The position numbers were made by a program, and so were the translations under genes. From positions 1 through 64,000 of the forward strand of contig BBXU01001784.1 of NCBI GenBank assembly GCA_001598975.1: a DNA stretch of 64,000 nt. Reading direction: 5' to 3'. The stretch is from Parachlorella kessleri (taxonomy: Eukaryota > Chlorophyta > Trebouxiophyceae > Chlorellales > Chlorellaceae). Shown one piece after another: positions 55,057 to 64,000 of the stretch. The notes beneath the pieces were generated by a model. That model searched no databases. It was given only the letters and a program-made list of their open reading frames with translations, and had not been told where the DNA came from. Numbering within the stretch: the first letter of the stretch is position 1; each line of letters begins with the position of its first letter.

Positions 55057-57976
55057 TCACCTTACACATAAGTGCGGGAACGAAACCACTGGCAAGAATT
55101 GCCGCTTCGCAATCTCCTCCTGGATACTCTCGTACAGGACTCGCAGCTGCACAGTTGCAGGCCATGCGTGGTCAGTCTATGTCTCCAGCGCCCAGCAGCT
55201 GACAGTGCATGCGCCCGGGTCTGAGCGGCAACGGCCGGTGGCCAAATCTGTACTCAAAGAACGTTTTGCGGCACCATTGCTACCACATGGTGCTGCCTAG
55301 TTTGCTATGGGCCCCGCATGCAGTTCGCCACCTCCATGCATGGTCCCATCAGCAGTCTCACCTTATACCACTCCCCACTGGCCCTGGTTGCCCAGTAGGT
55401 AGCTGACTTTTTGTGGGGCACGTGCACCACAAAGCCTGAGGAATGGACACTGAATGTCACGTTCAAACCTGCAGGTCAGGCACAGGACACAAGTTGGGCA
55501 ATTAAAGTCTTCAGCCGGTACAGCCGCTGTTGTCCAAAGCTGTGAAGCTGGCCGGGTTCACTTCACACCTACATTTATCATGCGGCAGCACGCTGCTTGA
55601 CGGAACATGATAGATGGTGTGCCATGTGCATTGCCACGAGGCCTTCCCTGTGTCTTACTCTCAAACCCTTCACCTGCTTCAAAGCTTCACGCATTGATTA
55701 TGTCAGTGCCCAGGCTCTACCCACCCTGACTGAATTGACATTGCATACTGGGTTGGTTACATGCGTCATACCTGCAAGGTGTAAGAGGTGTTGGACCTTG
55801 TTCTTCCGGTAACCCCTAAAGCGCTCATCGTACCAGGGGACAAAGCTCCTAGACACAATGATGTAAGGCTCATACCCCTGCACAGTGACACACGAAGGTT
55901 CGTGCTGCTGAAGACGGTGTTGGCAATGGCATGACAACATAGTGCAGGGTTGCAGAGAGCTTGCTCCTTCCCTTACAGTTGCAAGGAGTCACACTGTGAA
56001 GTATAAGAGATTGTGAACATGTAGGGCTAGTTGCCTCTCATTACCTCCGCGTACTGTATTCTATATGGCTGGCTGGCCCCCATCCACTTGTCATAGTTGG
56101 TGGCACGGTGACCCCGCTCATACTCTTTCATGGCAAAACCTAACAGCTTCTCCTCATTGAAGGCCTGGACTGCAAAGTCCTTCCCTCCTGCAGTGGCAGG
56201 GCAGTGGTATGTTGCCGCACGGGATTGATGCACGCTGAGCTGCAATGAGGGCAAGGCAGACCCTAAGGTGCATCACAGTCACTCAAGCCTGGTGATTTAG
56301 TGCTGGTCACCAAGGGCAGCGCTGTGGCCAGCATGGTGAAGCGCAGGGTGAAGTGCAGGGGCACCAAAGGGAAGCAGAGCCAGCCAGCAGGGTCTGCCCA
56401 CAGGCCTACTCACTCCGCGCAGCTTCCAGTGCTAGCACCCTGCCCTCAGTCCCATTGTTAGCCGTCTCGAAGGCTGGGAGTACAATGGCCCCAGGCTTAT
56501 TCAGGCGATTCAGTAGCCTAGCATAACCCTGCAGACAGGAAACCAGCAACCCGTTGTTCTGGAGGCCACGATAGCAGCAACATAGTAAGACATGGGATGA
56601 ACCGGATGCTGCACTTCTCCTAGCAGAGCAGGAAGCACAAACCTGAGGCGATTTATACTCTGGAAGCATCGTTGGGGTGGGCACAAAGTCGGCATCCAGT
56701 AGTAGCAGCGCCTGCGGTGAAGCAGTGATCTTCCCTCAGATCCTGGCTTTGTGATATACAAATATGCCCACCCACCAGCAAGTGTAAGAAAACAGTTTGC
56801 CTTCTAACTGCCCATGAGACCACCAAACACAATGTGCAGACATACTCTGGGCTGGATGATCTACTTGGCGCCTATGTGGGCCCAAAATTTACCTCTGTCC
56901 GGGCAAGCATCAGTGCACGGTTGCGCGCTGCGTTCACTGGGTAGAGTGATGCATCCCCTGGTTTGTAGAAGTTGCTAGCTGCCAGCTCCAAGTCCAGCAG
57001 GCAGGAACCTGCACAACACAGGGAAAGATATGAGCAGACCCCTTAGCCTTGACCAAGCCTGGAATGGCCAGTCGCCCTTGGGTAGGCTTTGGCTGCAGCA
57101 ATCGAGTTGCTCAGCATGCATGGCAATGTGGCGAGGACATCCGAGCAGCTGGTCTTAGAGCCCCATGCCTCAGCAGCTGGCCAACCTGACAGCTCCATCC
57201 TTTGGTGGAAGTCAGCCAGGCGCTCCAAGGCCACACCCAGGTGGCTGCCGTTGAGCGAGATGTCGTCAGAGAAGATTTTGCCCTTCAGGGTGGGCACGTA
57301 GACCACTGCAGAAATCGGGTCCGGCCAAAGGCTACACTGGTTCTCCAGCATTTCCAACCTGCAGTGGTAGGCGTACCCATAAGACGACAGCTGTGTGGAG
57401 CTTATACCCCAAGTCTACGCGATGCGCCACTTGCCAGCAAGCATGCTACAGTGCTTGGAAGTGATTTGAAGACCTGCCACCACTTTCTAAGACAGTACAA
57501 TTGCTTGCTGCACTGGAGAACACGTTCTGCAACCAGCTCACACCTTTCCAGGGAGAGCTGCGTCACAAGGGTTATGCTTTCCGGCTGCCGTGGGCGGCAG
57601 CTGTGCCACTGCCGCACTGAGGAAAGGCGGGTGAGGGGCATGTTAGTTGGGCCCCGACATGCCTTGAGCACATGGTCCGCTGGGCCCTGGTCAGTGAATG
57701 TGTATCGCACTTCACTGGTCAGGCTGAGGCTGATACGGGTAAATGTTGTGCCGGCCGTTTGCTTATAAGCTGAATAAAAGTACAGCATCTGCACCACAGC
57801 ACACAGTTGGTCAACCCTGTGCACCCCGTAACTGAAGGACATGCGGAGCCGCCGCTGAGGGTACATAAGCCAGGGCTCACCAACACGCTGATCGTCATGC
57901 CAAGCAAGAGAGGCACGGTTGAGCCAAGGCGCCCGGGCCTGGGCTGCCTGACGCCACCAACTTCCTTCCTTGACAT
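55057..57976 (-). CDS. GT49 (LARGE-like) glycosyltransferase, copy 1, 10 exons, 419 aa
   Basis: Type II Golgi glycosyltransferase of Pfam Glyco_transf_49, the family of the glucuronyltransferase domain of LARGE and of B4GAT1. Exons: 57976-57881, 57788-57544, 57358-57186, 57008-56893, 56711-56643, 56528-56414, 56187-56045, 55877-55772, 55468-55362, 55146-55057; all phases fit. A signal anchor (STVPLLLGMTISVL) opens the protein. Family blocks: RLEMLENQCSLWPDPISAVV, LYPVNAARNRALMLART, the catalytic metal-binding DxD in LLLLDADFVPTP (Asp216/218), IVLPAFETANN, GHRATNYDKWM, YEPYIIVSRSFVPWYDERFR, then FVVHVPHKKS. The last exon ends PHLCVR-stop; TGTAA overlaps its end, so an alternative splice at TGT|GTAAGG is conceivable. 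Acceptor sugar unknown. Confidence 0.88.
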
Positions 57977-59448
57977 CCTCCCCTTCGCCGTGCCGCCTAT
58001 CGCTGACTACGCAGCAACAATTCGGGGGTTAGCTGCAGCCAGCCCCGCAGCAGCGACCCCCAGACCAGACCCCGTGGCGCAACCCGTGCCCGATGTAGCG
58101 CTGCCTAACTACTAAGAGATCTTCTATTAGCTATGTATAAGAGAGTCTAGGAAGCGCGATAAACGCTCGATGCGGCGGTGATGCGCACCCGACAGTTGAG
58201 TTTGCATCAAAAATCATGGTGTCGGATGCGATACCCTGGAGTGCTGCCATGGTAAAGCAAGCCACCCTGCCGTCAGTGGAAGGAAGCCCATGGATGTCTG
58301 GCCCTTCTTCCGGGTGGATGTGACACTGCAAGGTCTGGCTCTAGATGGGCTGGGCGTTCACGCCGGACTCCGCAACACTGGCCTGAGGGCTCGCGCTCGT
58401 ACTACAGGCACAGCCCCCTATCTTCCCCCGGCAATCTCGTTGGAACCTTCAGCAGCCCGACGGCATGCAAACATGTCATGTCATGGTAGTACGTTTTTTT
58501 GCAGCGAGGCAGTGGGCTCCCTTGGTCTCAATACAGGTCAACCGCTCTATTTATCCTGGCAGAGAGGGACCTGCCAGATTCCTGCCTAGCATTCTCTCAG
58601 CGCTTCTTGCTGGGAATATTGGGCTGGTTATTACAGCAGAAGCTGCTAGTCCTCCCTCCCCAACAGTTTGGACCGTGCGCACCTGCCTTACATAGGGGAA
58701 AATCAATCCTGCCTGCACGCTGCCTCCTAACACAGCAAAGCCTGCTGAGTGCTTCCGAATGTCCGCTGGGACACCCATGCATTTCATGCAAAACTTGCAC
58801 CGCAACCAGCAAAAGCAACGAACTGCGAACCACGCCGCCACTGCTGACCCAAAACTAGCCAGGCCTCTATGCCAATATACAGGATGGCTCAAACTTGGTA
58901 TAGTAACAACCAGACAAGACTCTGTCGGACAACGAGCATGGTTGCTCTCCGGCAACAGGTACTTCCTAAGTGCACCGGCACCCCTGAGTCCAGCTCCTAA
59001 ATGCTTTCCATCATTGATAGAAGCCAGCGACTCCAGCGTTGTACCCTGCGCTATCATTGCTGTGCAGTTTGAGAGCCCCTCTGTACAGATGCTGTAGCAG
59101 CGCGGTCAGTGTAGCCGCGGCAGGCCCTCATGCTGCTCGAATGGCTGTGGATGGACGCAAAGTTGGGGAAAGGATGTCACCGGGACAAAGCTGTAGCTGC
59201 TGATCTCTCCTACAACCCGCTCCCTGTACAGCAGCCCATTCTGCAGTGCAGCAAGATCTTGGTGGTGTCACAGGATCAGCCACCAGTACAGCAGCCTGCC
59301 CAGGAAGGGAGCCTTGAGAGCGATGTCACACAACTACACTGACTGCCGAAAGGATGGGGGTGCATGAGCAACAACAGCGCAGTGATGGAGGGGAATCCTT
59401 GGGACCAGATGCAAATCATTGTGGCATATAGCTGCCACCACCTGGGCG
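57977..59448. other. Spacer between GT49 copies 1 and 2
   Basis: Promoter of copy 1 at the left, 3' region of copy 2 at the right. No gene with family motifs was recognised on either strand. A tenth exon of copy 2 like that of copy 1 was looked for here and not found. Confidence 0.4.
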
Positions 59449-62400
59449 TCAGAATGGAAGGGGATGGGATAGATGGTGCCAAGTCGTACTGCCGCCCAAG
59501 CCATTTGATTGGGAAAACTGTGCAGTGGTACATGCCTTGCGCCACTGCCCATGCTTGGAAGCAAGGTAGCTCTCCCCCCTTTTGTGCGGTACATGCACCA
59601 CAAAGCCCGTCCCGTGGACTGTAAATGTTGTGTTCAGCCCTGCGGTTTCGCAGGACAACATAAGGTCATTTCTGGTAGTGAGTCCCGGCAACTTAGGGAA
59701 CACTGCATTGCAAGGCATCGACAGCAGCCATGCCAGGCTTGAAAAGGCAACAGTGCGGCCCCGCAGAAATTTCCTTTGCAGGACTGACCCTGGAAGCCTT
59801 CTGCATATATTTGCCGACACCTCTGCTTACCTACAAGGTGCATGATGTGCTGTATTTTGTTGTGCCCATATCCCCTAAACCTCTCATCATACCATGGAAC
59901 CCAATGGCGTGAGACAAGGACGTATGGCTCGAAGTTCTGCACCAGCAAAGCGCAGGCACACAGCACACTAGTGACTGTAGGTCAACGGACTATTGTTAGT
60001 TCCAAAATGATTTGAGTCCGGGAGTTCTCCACCCAGTGCTAAGGGCAGGGATACCCTCCCCACGCAGGTGGGACAGGTACCACAGCCCACCAAAGGCATG
60101 CCCAGGCCACCATGTTTTCAAGAATGACTGCATGCATGTCGCAGCAGACAACACGCTTTGAACGTGCCAGGGAGCCAGCAATACATGTGCGACCATGAAG
60201 TGAAGCTTACATGCCATATGCATGTCGAACCCGCAGGTGCCTCTCAGTGCAGCACTGCACGCACCCAGCAGTACCCGTGGCAAGGATCGGTCCCCTCACC
60301 TTTTTATACTTGATTTTGTAGTTCTCGTCCTGGCTGACCCAACGAGTGTAGTTGGTCTGCCGGTGCCCTGCCACAAACAAGTGCTGCTTGAAGCCCCGCA
60401 TCCTGCCGTTGCGGTACTTCTTCACAGCAACCGCCTTGCCCTCTGCAGTTAAGCCAGGGTTGAGGAGCCAGTGGGCATGGTGATGGCTGGTAGTATTAAG
60501 AGACCAAACAGTGCAACGCCTTCACAAGGGGGTGCGAGCCTCACTGCTGGGTGCCGCTCTATTCCTCCATGCATCATATGCACAGCTGGCCTTGGGACCG
60601 GACATATTATCGACCAAGCACTACGAAATGACACCAAGTGTCTACCGACGTTTGTGCAGTGGTTGTCCACTTACTGCGGGCTGCCTTGAGGGCCAGTGTT
60701 TTGCCAGAATACCCTTCACTGGCTGTCTCAAATGCCGGCAGCACTATTGCCTCCGGTCGGTCTAACCGCTGCAGGAGCTCAGCATAGCCCTGAACCAAAC
60801 AGCAGAAATGCATGATCTACAGGTGCGGGAGTGCGGGAAAGAGCACAGGGTAGTCACTGCACCCCCAGCTCAGGCTTTGGTGATACTTCACGAAGATGGG
60901 CAGGGTGTGTGTACTAGCAGACACTCAAAACGCAAGCCAGACGCGACAGTGCAGGTGCTGCAGCGGTTGAGCCGAGCTCGTGCCTGCTCTGAGGATCGCA
61001 GGCGCCATCGTCGTATTCTGGCATACCAGCCCTGCTGAAGCAAAATGACTGGCCCCGCACCTGTGGGGTTTTGTAGGGCGCTAGCATAGTGGGGGAGGCA
61101 ACAAAGTCCGCATCCAACAGCAGCAGCGCCTGTAGGCAGAGTGGCACCGGCACGTGCTCCGCCACCGCACATGACTTGCAAAGACGTATATAGTTTTGCT
61201 ACAACTTTGCAAAAATCTTCGCAAACCATCAAACTTGGCCTCCATGTATACAGCCGTATGGCATGCCTGTGCAGCCCCAGGCACAGTGCAGCTTACTTGT
61301 GTCCTGGCTAGCATCAGCGCCCGGTTGCGCACTGCATTGACCGGGTACAGTGCTGCCTCTGCCCCCTCTCCAAAGTCCTGTGTTGCCAGCTCCACATCGA
61401 GAACACAGGACGCTGCTGGGCAGGAGGAGCACAAGAATGAGCAAAATCGGCAAATGGCAAGATATTCTTCTTCTCCGTGTACCCTAGCAGGGGCCGGGCA
61501 AAGCAGCAGGTCGCCACCAATTTAGCACAAACATATGCCTTCTTTAATAAGCTGTTACGGTGGACTCCCACCAATGCTGTCCAGTTTGCTGCTAACCATT
61601 GTCAAGTCAGCCATCCTACATGGCAGCTCCACCAAGTTGCACGCACTGCAGTTGTAGCCCGTCAACTGGAGCTGCCATGGGAGGTTGCTGGCCTTCGTCA
61701 ACCTACCGTGTTGCTGCATCCGCTCAACAAACTGCCCAACTCGTGTTACAGCCGCCCCAAGGTGGGTACCATTCAAGGTCAGGTCGTCCAGCGAGAATAT
61801 CCTGCCTTGCAATGTCGGTATATACACCACCGCCGCAATGGGGTCCGGCCAGGTGCTGCACTGGTTTTCTAGCATCTCTAGCCTGCAATGGTAATTAATG
61901 CTGAAAGGGGTGACCGCCACACCAGTGTGCTGGTGCGGTGGCAAGGACTTCAGCAATACCTCAAGCTCAGGTTATCAAAATGGAACTGTGGCATCCGCAG
62001 TGCACTAGCGGGACTTTGGCTCCCAACCGTTCGCAGTGCCTCGTCAGGCGTAGGGAAAACAAAAGCTTTCCCAAATCCAAGCATTATACGGCCGCAACTC
62101 GAGCTGGCCCCACGGAGGTTCCAGACACAAATCATGGTCCTGTAAGTTTGTGTTCAACAAGCTAGCCAGCAATACCAGGAACGCCGCTGCTGAAAATTCT
62201 CACCTCTCAAGCGAAAGCTGGGTCACAATAGTGATGCTCTCCTGCTGCCGTGGCTTACAGCTGTGCCACTGCCGCACCGCAACAAGGTCTGGAACCACCT
62301 CATCAGGCTCCGGCCCTCTACACTGCTTTGCCGCTGCGGCTGCTCTCAGCTCCTGCCACGTGTACGGCAGATCGCTGCTGCTGATGCTGATCCTGAGCCT

Positions 62401-62777
62401 GGAGGTGACTAGTGAGCTTTGCATCTGCAGCTTGAAGCAGTACTGCAGCGGCAAGGCAAGAAAACGCAGGGCTGGGGACTGTCCTCCAGCTCGCCCTTCA
62501 GCAAAGAGCAAGCCAGGGCGCCCCTGTGCACTTTTCTTCAATAACCGGCAGCCAGCTGAAAGTCAGCGTGCAGTCAAGCTGGTATAAGGCAAGGGTTGGA
62601 CGCGCACATAAGGGCAGCAGCTGACAGTGCATACGGAACATGCAAGGATGCAAGGGTTATGGCGCAGCAACTCACCAACATGCTGAGAGCCATGACCGTC
62701 AGCAACGGTGCAAGTCTGCAGAAGCCCAGTGGCTTGCCCAAGGACCCAGCATGGAGCTTGCGCACCGCCCGGCGCAT
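59449..62777 (-). CDS. GT49 (LARGE-like) glycosyltransferase, copy 2, at least 9 exons
   Basis: Paralogue of the gene at 55057-57976. Exons: 62777-62676, 62442-62204, 61882-61707, 61412-61297, 61129-61061, 60789-60675, 60442-60300, 59936-59831, 59639-59536 or read on to a stop at 59449. Exons 4-8 have exactly the same lengths as in copy 1, and all intron phases match. Signal anchor APLLTVMALSML; RLEMLENQCSTWPDPIAAVV; LYPVNAVRNRALMLART; DxD in LLLLDADFVASP (Asp217/219); IVLPAFETASE; GHRQTNYTRW; FEPYVLVSRHWVPWYDERFR; GFVVHVPHKRG. At the point where copy 1 has donor AAG|GTGAGA, copy 2 has AAG|GCATGT. Either a GC donor leads to an exon I could not find, or the frame runs on 29 codons to the stop at 59449. 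Confidence 0.85.
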
Positions 62778-63427
62778 GACAACGTGGTGTGAAGCCGCGC
62801 CCCTCCTTGGACGCAGTTATAGTGCTAGGTATTGTCGTGATCTGAATAGAAGTGGGTCATGAGCAAGCACAAAGACGAGTTTCGGCCATGTGACTCTGAC
62901 TGTCAACAGGGCGGTGGGCGTTTATTGCGGTGCGTAAAATTGTCCAGGAGCTAGCAGGTTGAAAGCTAAGCGACTGCCATCGACTGCAAGGCCAAAACAG
63001 GCAAAAATGAAATACAAACCTGTGTGTCACCTATGACAGAAGGGAAGTCATGTCTTTTGTTTCATCTACGCATGACAGATAGGCTATTTCACACCAAGAC
63101 CCTCTGTCACACGTATACGCTCTTCCCCGGACGCCTCAGTGCTGAGGTTTGGTTTGCAGTTTGTTGGCCATGATCCACTGAACTTCCTCGAGGAAGAACG
63201 TGCAAAGGATAGCGTCGTTGCGACACTGTCTTAGGTGCTGCTCATTTCCTTGGCCAGCAACTGCCTTCGCTAGAGCAGCTGCTACCAGCTGGCGGGGGTT
63301 GGTACTCGGACACGCTTGGTGGCGTTTACTGCCTTGAGAGCATGATGAAACTCTAACCGGAGCTTCAGCCGGGGCTGCCCTTGCTAAAGGCTCTATGCAA
63401 AAAGCAGCAGACGCTAGGACGGGCAAC
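62778..63427. promoter_or_regulatory. Divergent intergenic region between GT49 copies 2 and 3
   Basis: The two genes start outward from this 650-bp gap (ATGs at 62777 minus and 63428 plus). The minus-strand frame at 63136-63525 overlaps it but shows no family motif. CATGACAGA-type runs near 63030-63080 (CTATGACAGAAGG, GCATGACAGATAGG) form a short near-repeat. No core promoter element identified. Confidence 0.45.
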
Positions 63428-63930
63428 ATGTTACCCTTGGGAAGCCGGCGGCGGCATGGAAGCACGGCCTCCTTGCTAGTGGGCATGGCGCTTAGCCTCC
63501 TGGTGAGAGCTGGCAAACTTGACATACCCTGACTTACGCTGTGCCCGAGCCTGCTTGACGCTGAAGTAATACCTCCTACACAGGTGGTGGACTTGACGAT
63601 TTAATACTGTCGCGCTCACTGCTTGTCTTTGAAAGAAACACTCGTCCACGTCTCACTGCTACTGCCACTGCAGGTCTGCCTAGCGCTCAGCACCCATTCC
63701 CGCCTGCTGGACTACACAGTAGCCCGCATCAACGTCAAGGTCACGAGCAGTGAGCAGTACTTCTACCACAAGCAAGACTGGCAGCAGTGGAGCGAGGGCG
63801 GGACACAAAAGTGCAGAGCGCCTGTTGCGGACGAGGTCATTCCTCACCTTCTCTCTGTGCGGCAGTGGCACAGCTGCAAGCCACGGCAGCTGGAAAGCGC
63901 GACGCTTGTTACGCAGCTGTCCCTGGAAAG
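63428..63930 (+). CDS. GT49 (LARGE-like) glycosyltransferase, copy 3, N-terminal part only
   Basis: Cut off by the window end. Exon 1, 63428-63502, encodes a signal anchor (MLPLGSRRRHG, STASLLVGMALSLL); exon 2, 63674-63930, encodes the family-specific N-terminal region and ends LLSVRQWHSCKPRQLESATL, then VTQLSLER before donor AG|GTGGGA. Phases (0, then 2) equal those of copies 1 and 2, and the matching blocks there are SVRQWHSCRPRQPESITLVT and AVRQWHSCKPRQQESITIVT. The catalytic half should lie just past position 64000. Confidence 0.82.
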
Positions 63931-64000
63931 GTGGGACTCACTGAGACGAGTCTGGTCACCAATGTGCAGTGGCCTTCACCTTTGCACACTCACCACAGCT

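Noticed and set aside
54667..55300. Plus-strand frames that might be a transposase or chromodomain fragment
   Set aside because: No ordered motif was found, and the right part is antisense to the last exon of GT49 copy 1.

Overview
The window reads as nuclear DNA of a green alga (Chlorophyta; a trebouxiophyte would fit, but the class cannot be proven from sequence alone). Reasons: every recognisable gene is split by many short introns ending in (C/T)GCAG, the protein families are plant/algal (kelch acyl-CoA-binding protein of the ACBP4/5 type, SnRK2-like kinase, fasciclin-domain secreted proteins), and TGTAA, the usual chlorophyte polyadenylation signal, lies behind several genes. No bacterial-type operon, CRISPR array, rRNA or convincing tRNA was seen. 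Gene models below were built by hand by joining exons whose splice phases agree; several close exactly (all phases compatible, single start and stop).

Layout. 0.2-6.2 kb (-): a membrane-anchored coiled-coil protein made of many small phase-0 exons. 6.6-10.4 kb: poorly resolved membrane-protein exons on (-) and copies of a short interspersed repeat. 11.4-14.7 kb (+): a second coiled-coil gene in which most exons are exactly 84 nt (28 residues, four heptads). 15.0-16.0 kb (-): a dead LINE-type reverse transcriptase. 16-20.9 kb: gene-poor, with an imperfect inverted duplication of a decayed gene (19.09-20.12 kb). 20.9-28.9 kb (+): an ankyrin-HECT E3 ubiquitin ligase. 29.5-29.9 kb: repeats. 30.2-32.2 kb (-): a METTL21/22-like lysine methyltransferase, divergent from 32.6-36.4 kb (+), a SnRK2-like kinase with altered active-site motifs. 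37.8-44.3 kb (+): acyl-CoA-binding protein with kelch repeats. 45.3-48.1 kb (-): RNase H1 with a Cauli_VI-type N-terminal domain. 48.4-49.8 kb (+): GNAT acetyltransferase, convergent with two tandem fasciclin genes (50.2-51.5 and 52.7-54.1 kb, -). 55.1-64.0 kb: three paralogous GT49 (LARGE-like) glycosyltransferase genes, two on (-) and a third on (+) cut by the window edge.

How the parts fit. These are mostly independent nuclear genes, not a pathway cluster. The local structure is in the paralogue groups: the two coiled-coil genes assembled from heptad-sized exons, the FAS1 tandem pair with identical exon lengths, and the GT49 trio with conserved intron phases. The FAS1 and GT49 products are predicted to enter the secretory pathway and could serve the cell surface. 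The most unusual signals are the 84-nt exon modularity, recurring GC-AG introns, the kinase active-site substitutions, and an in-frame stop followed by a coherent tail in the second coiled-coil gene.
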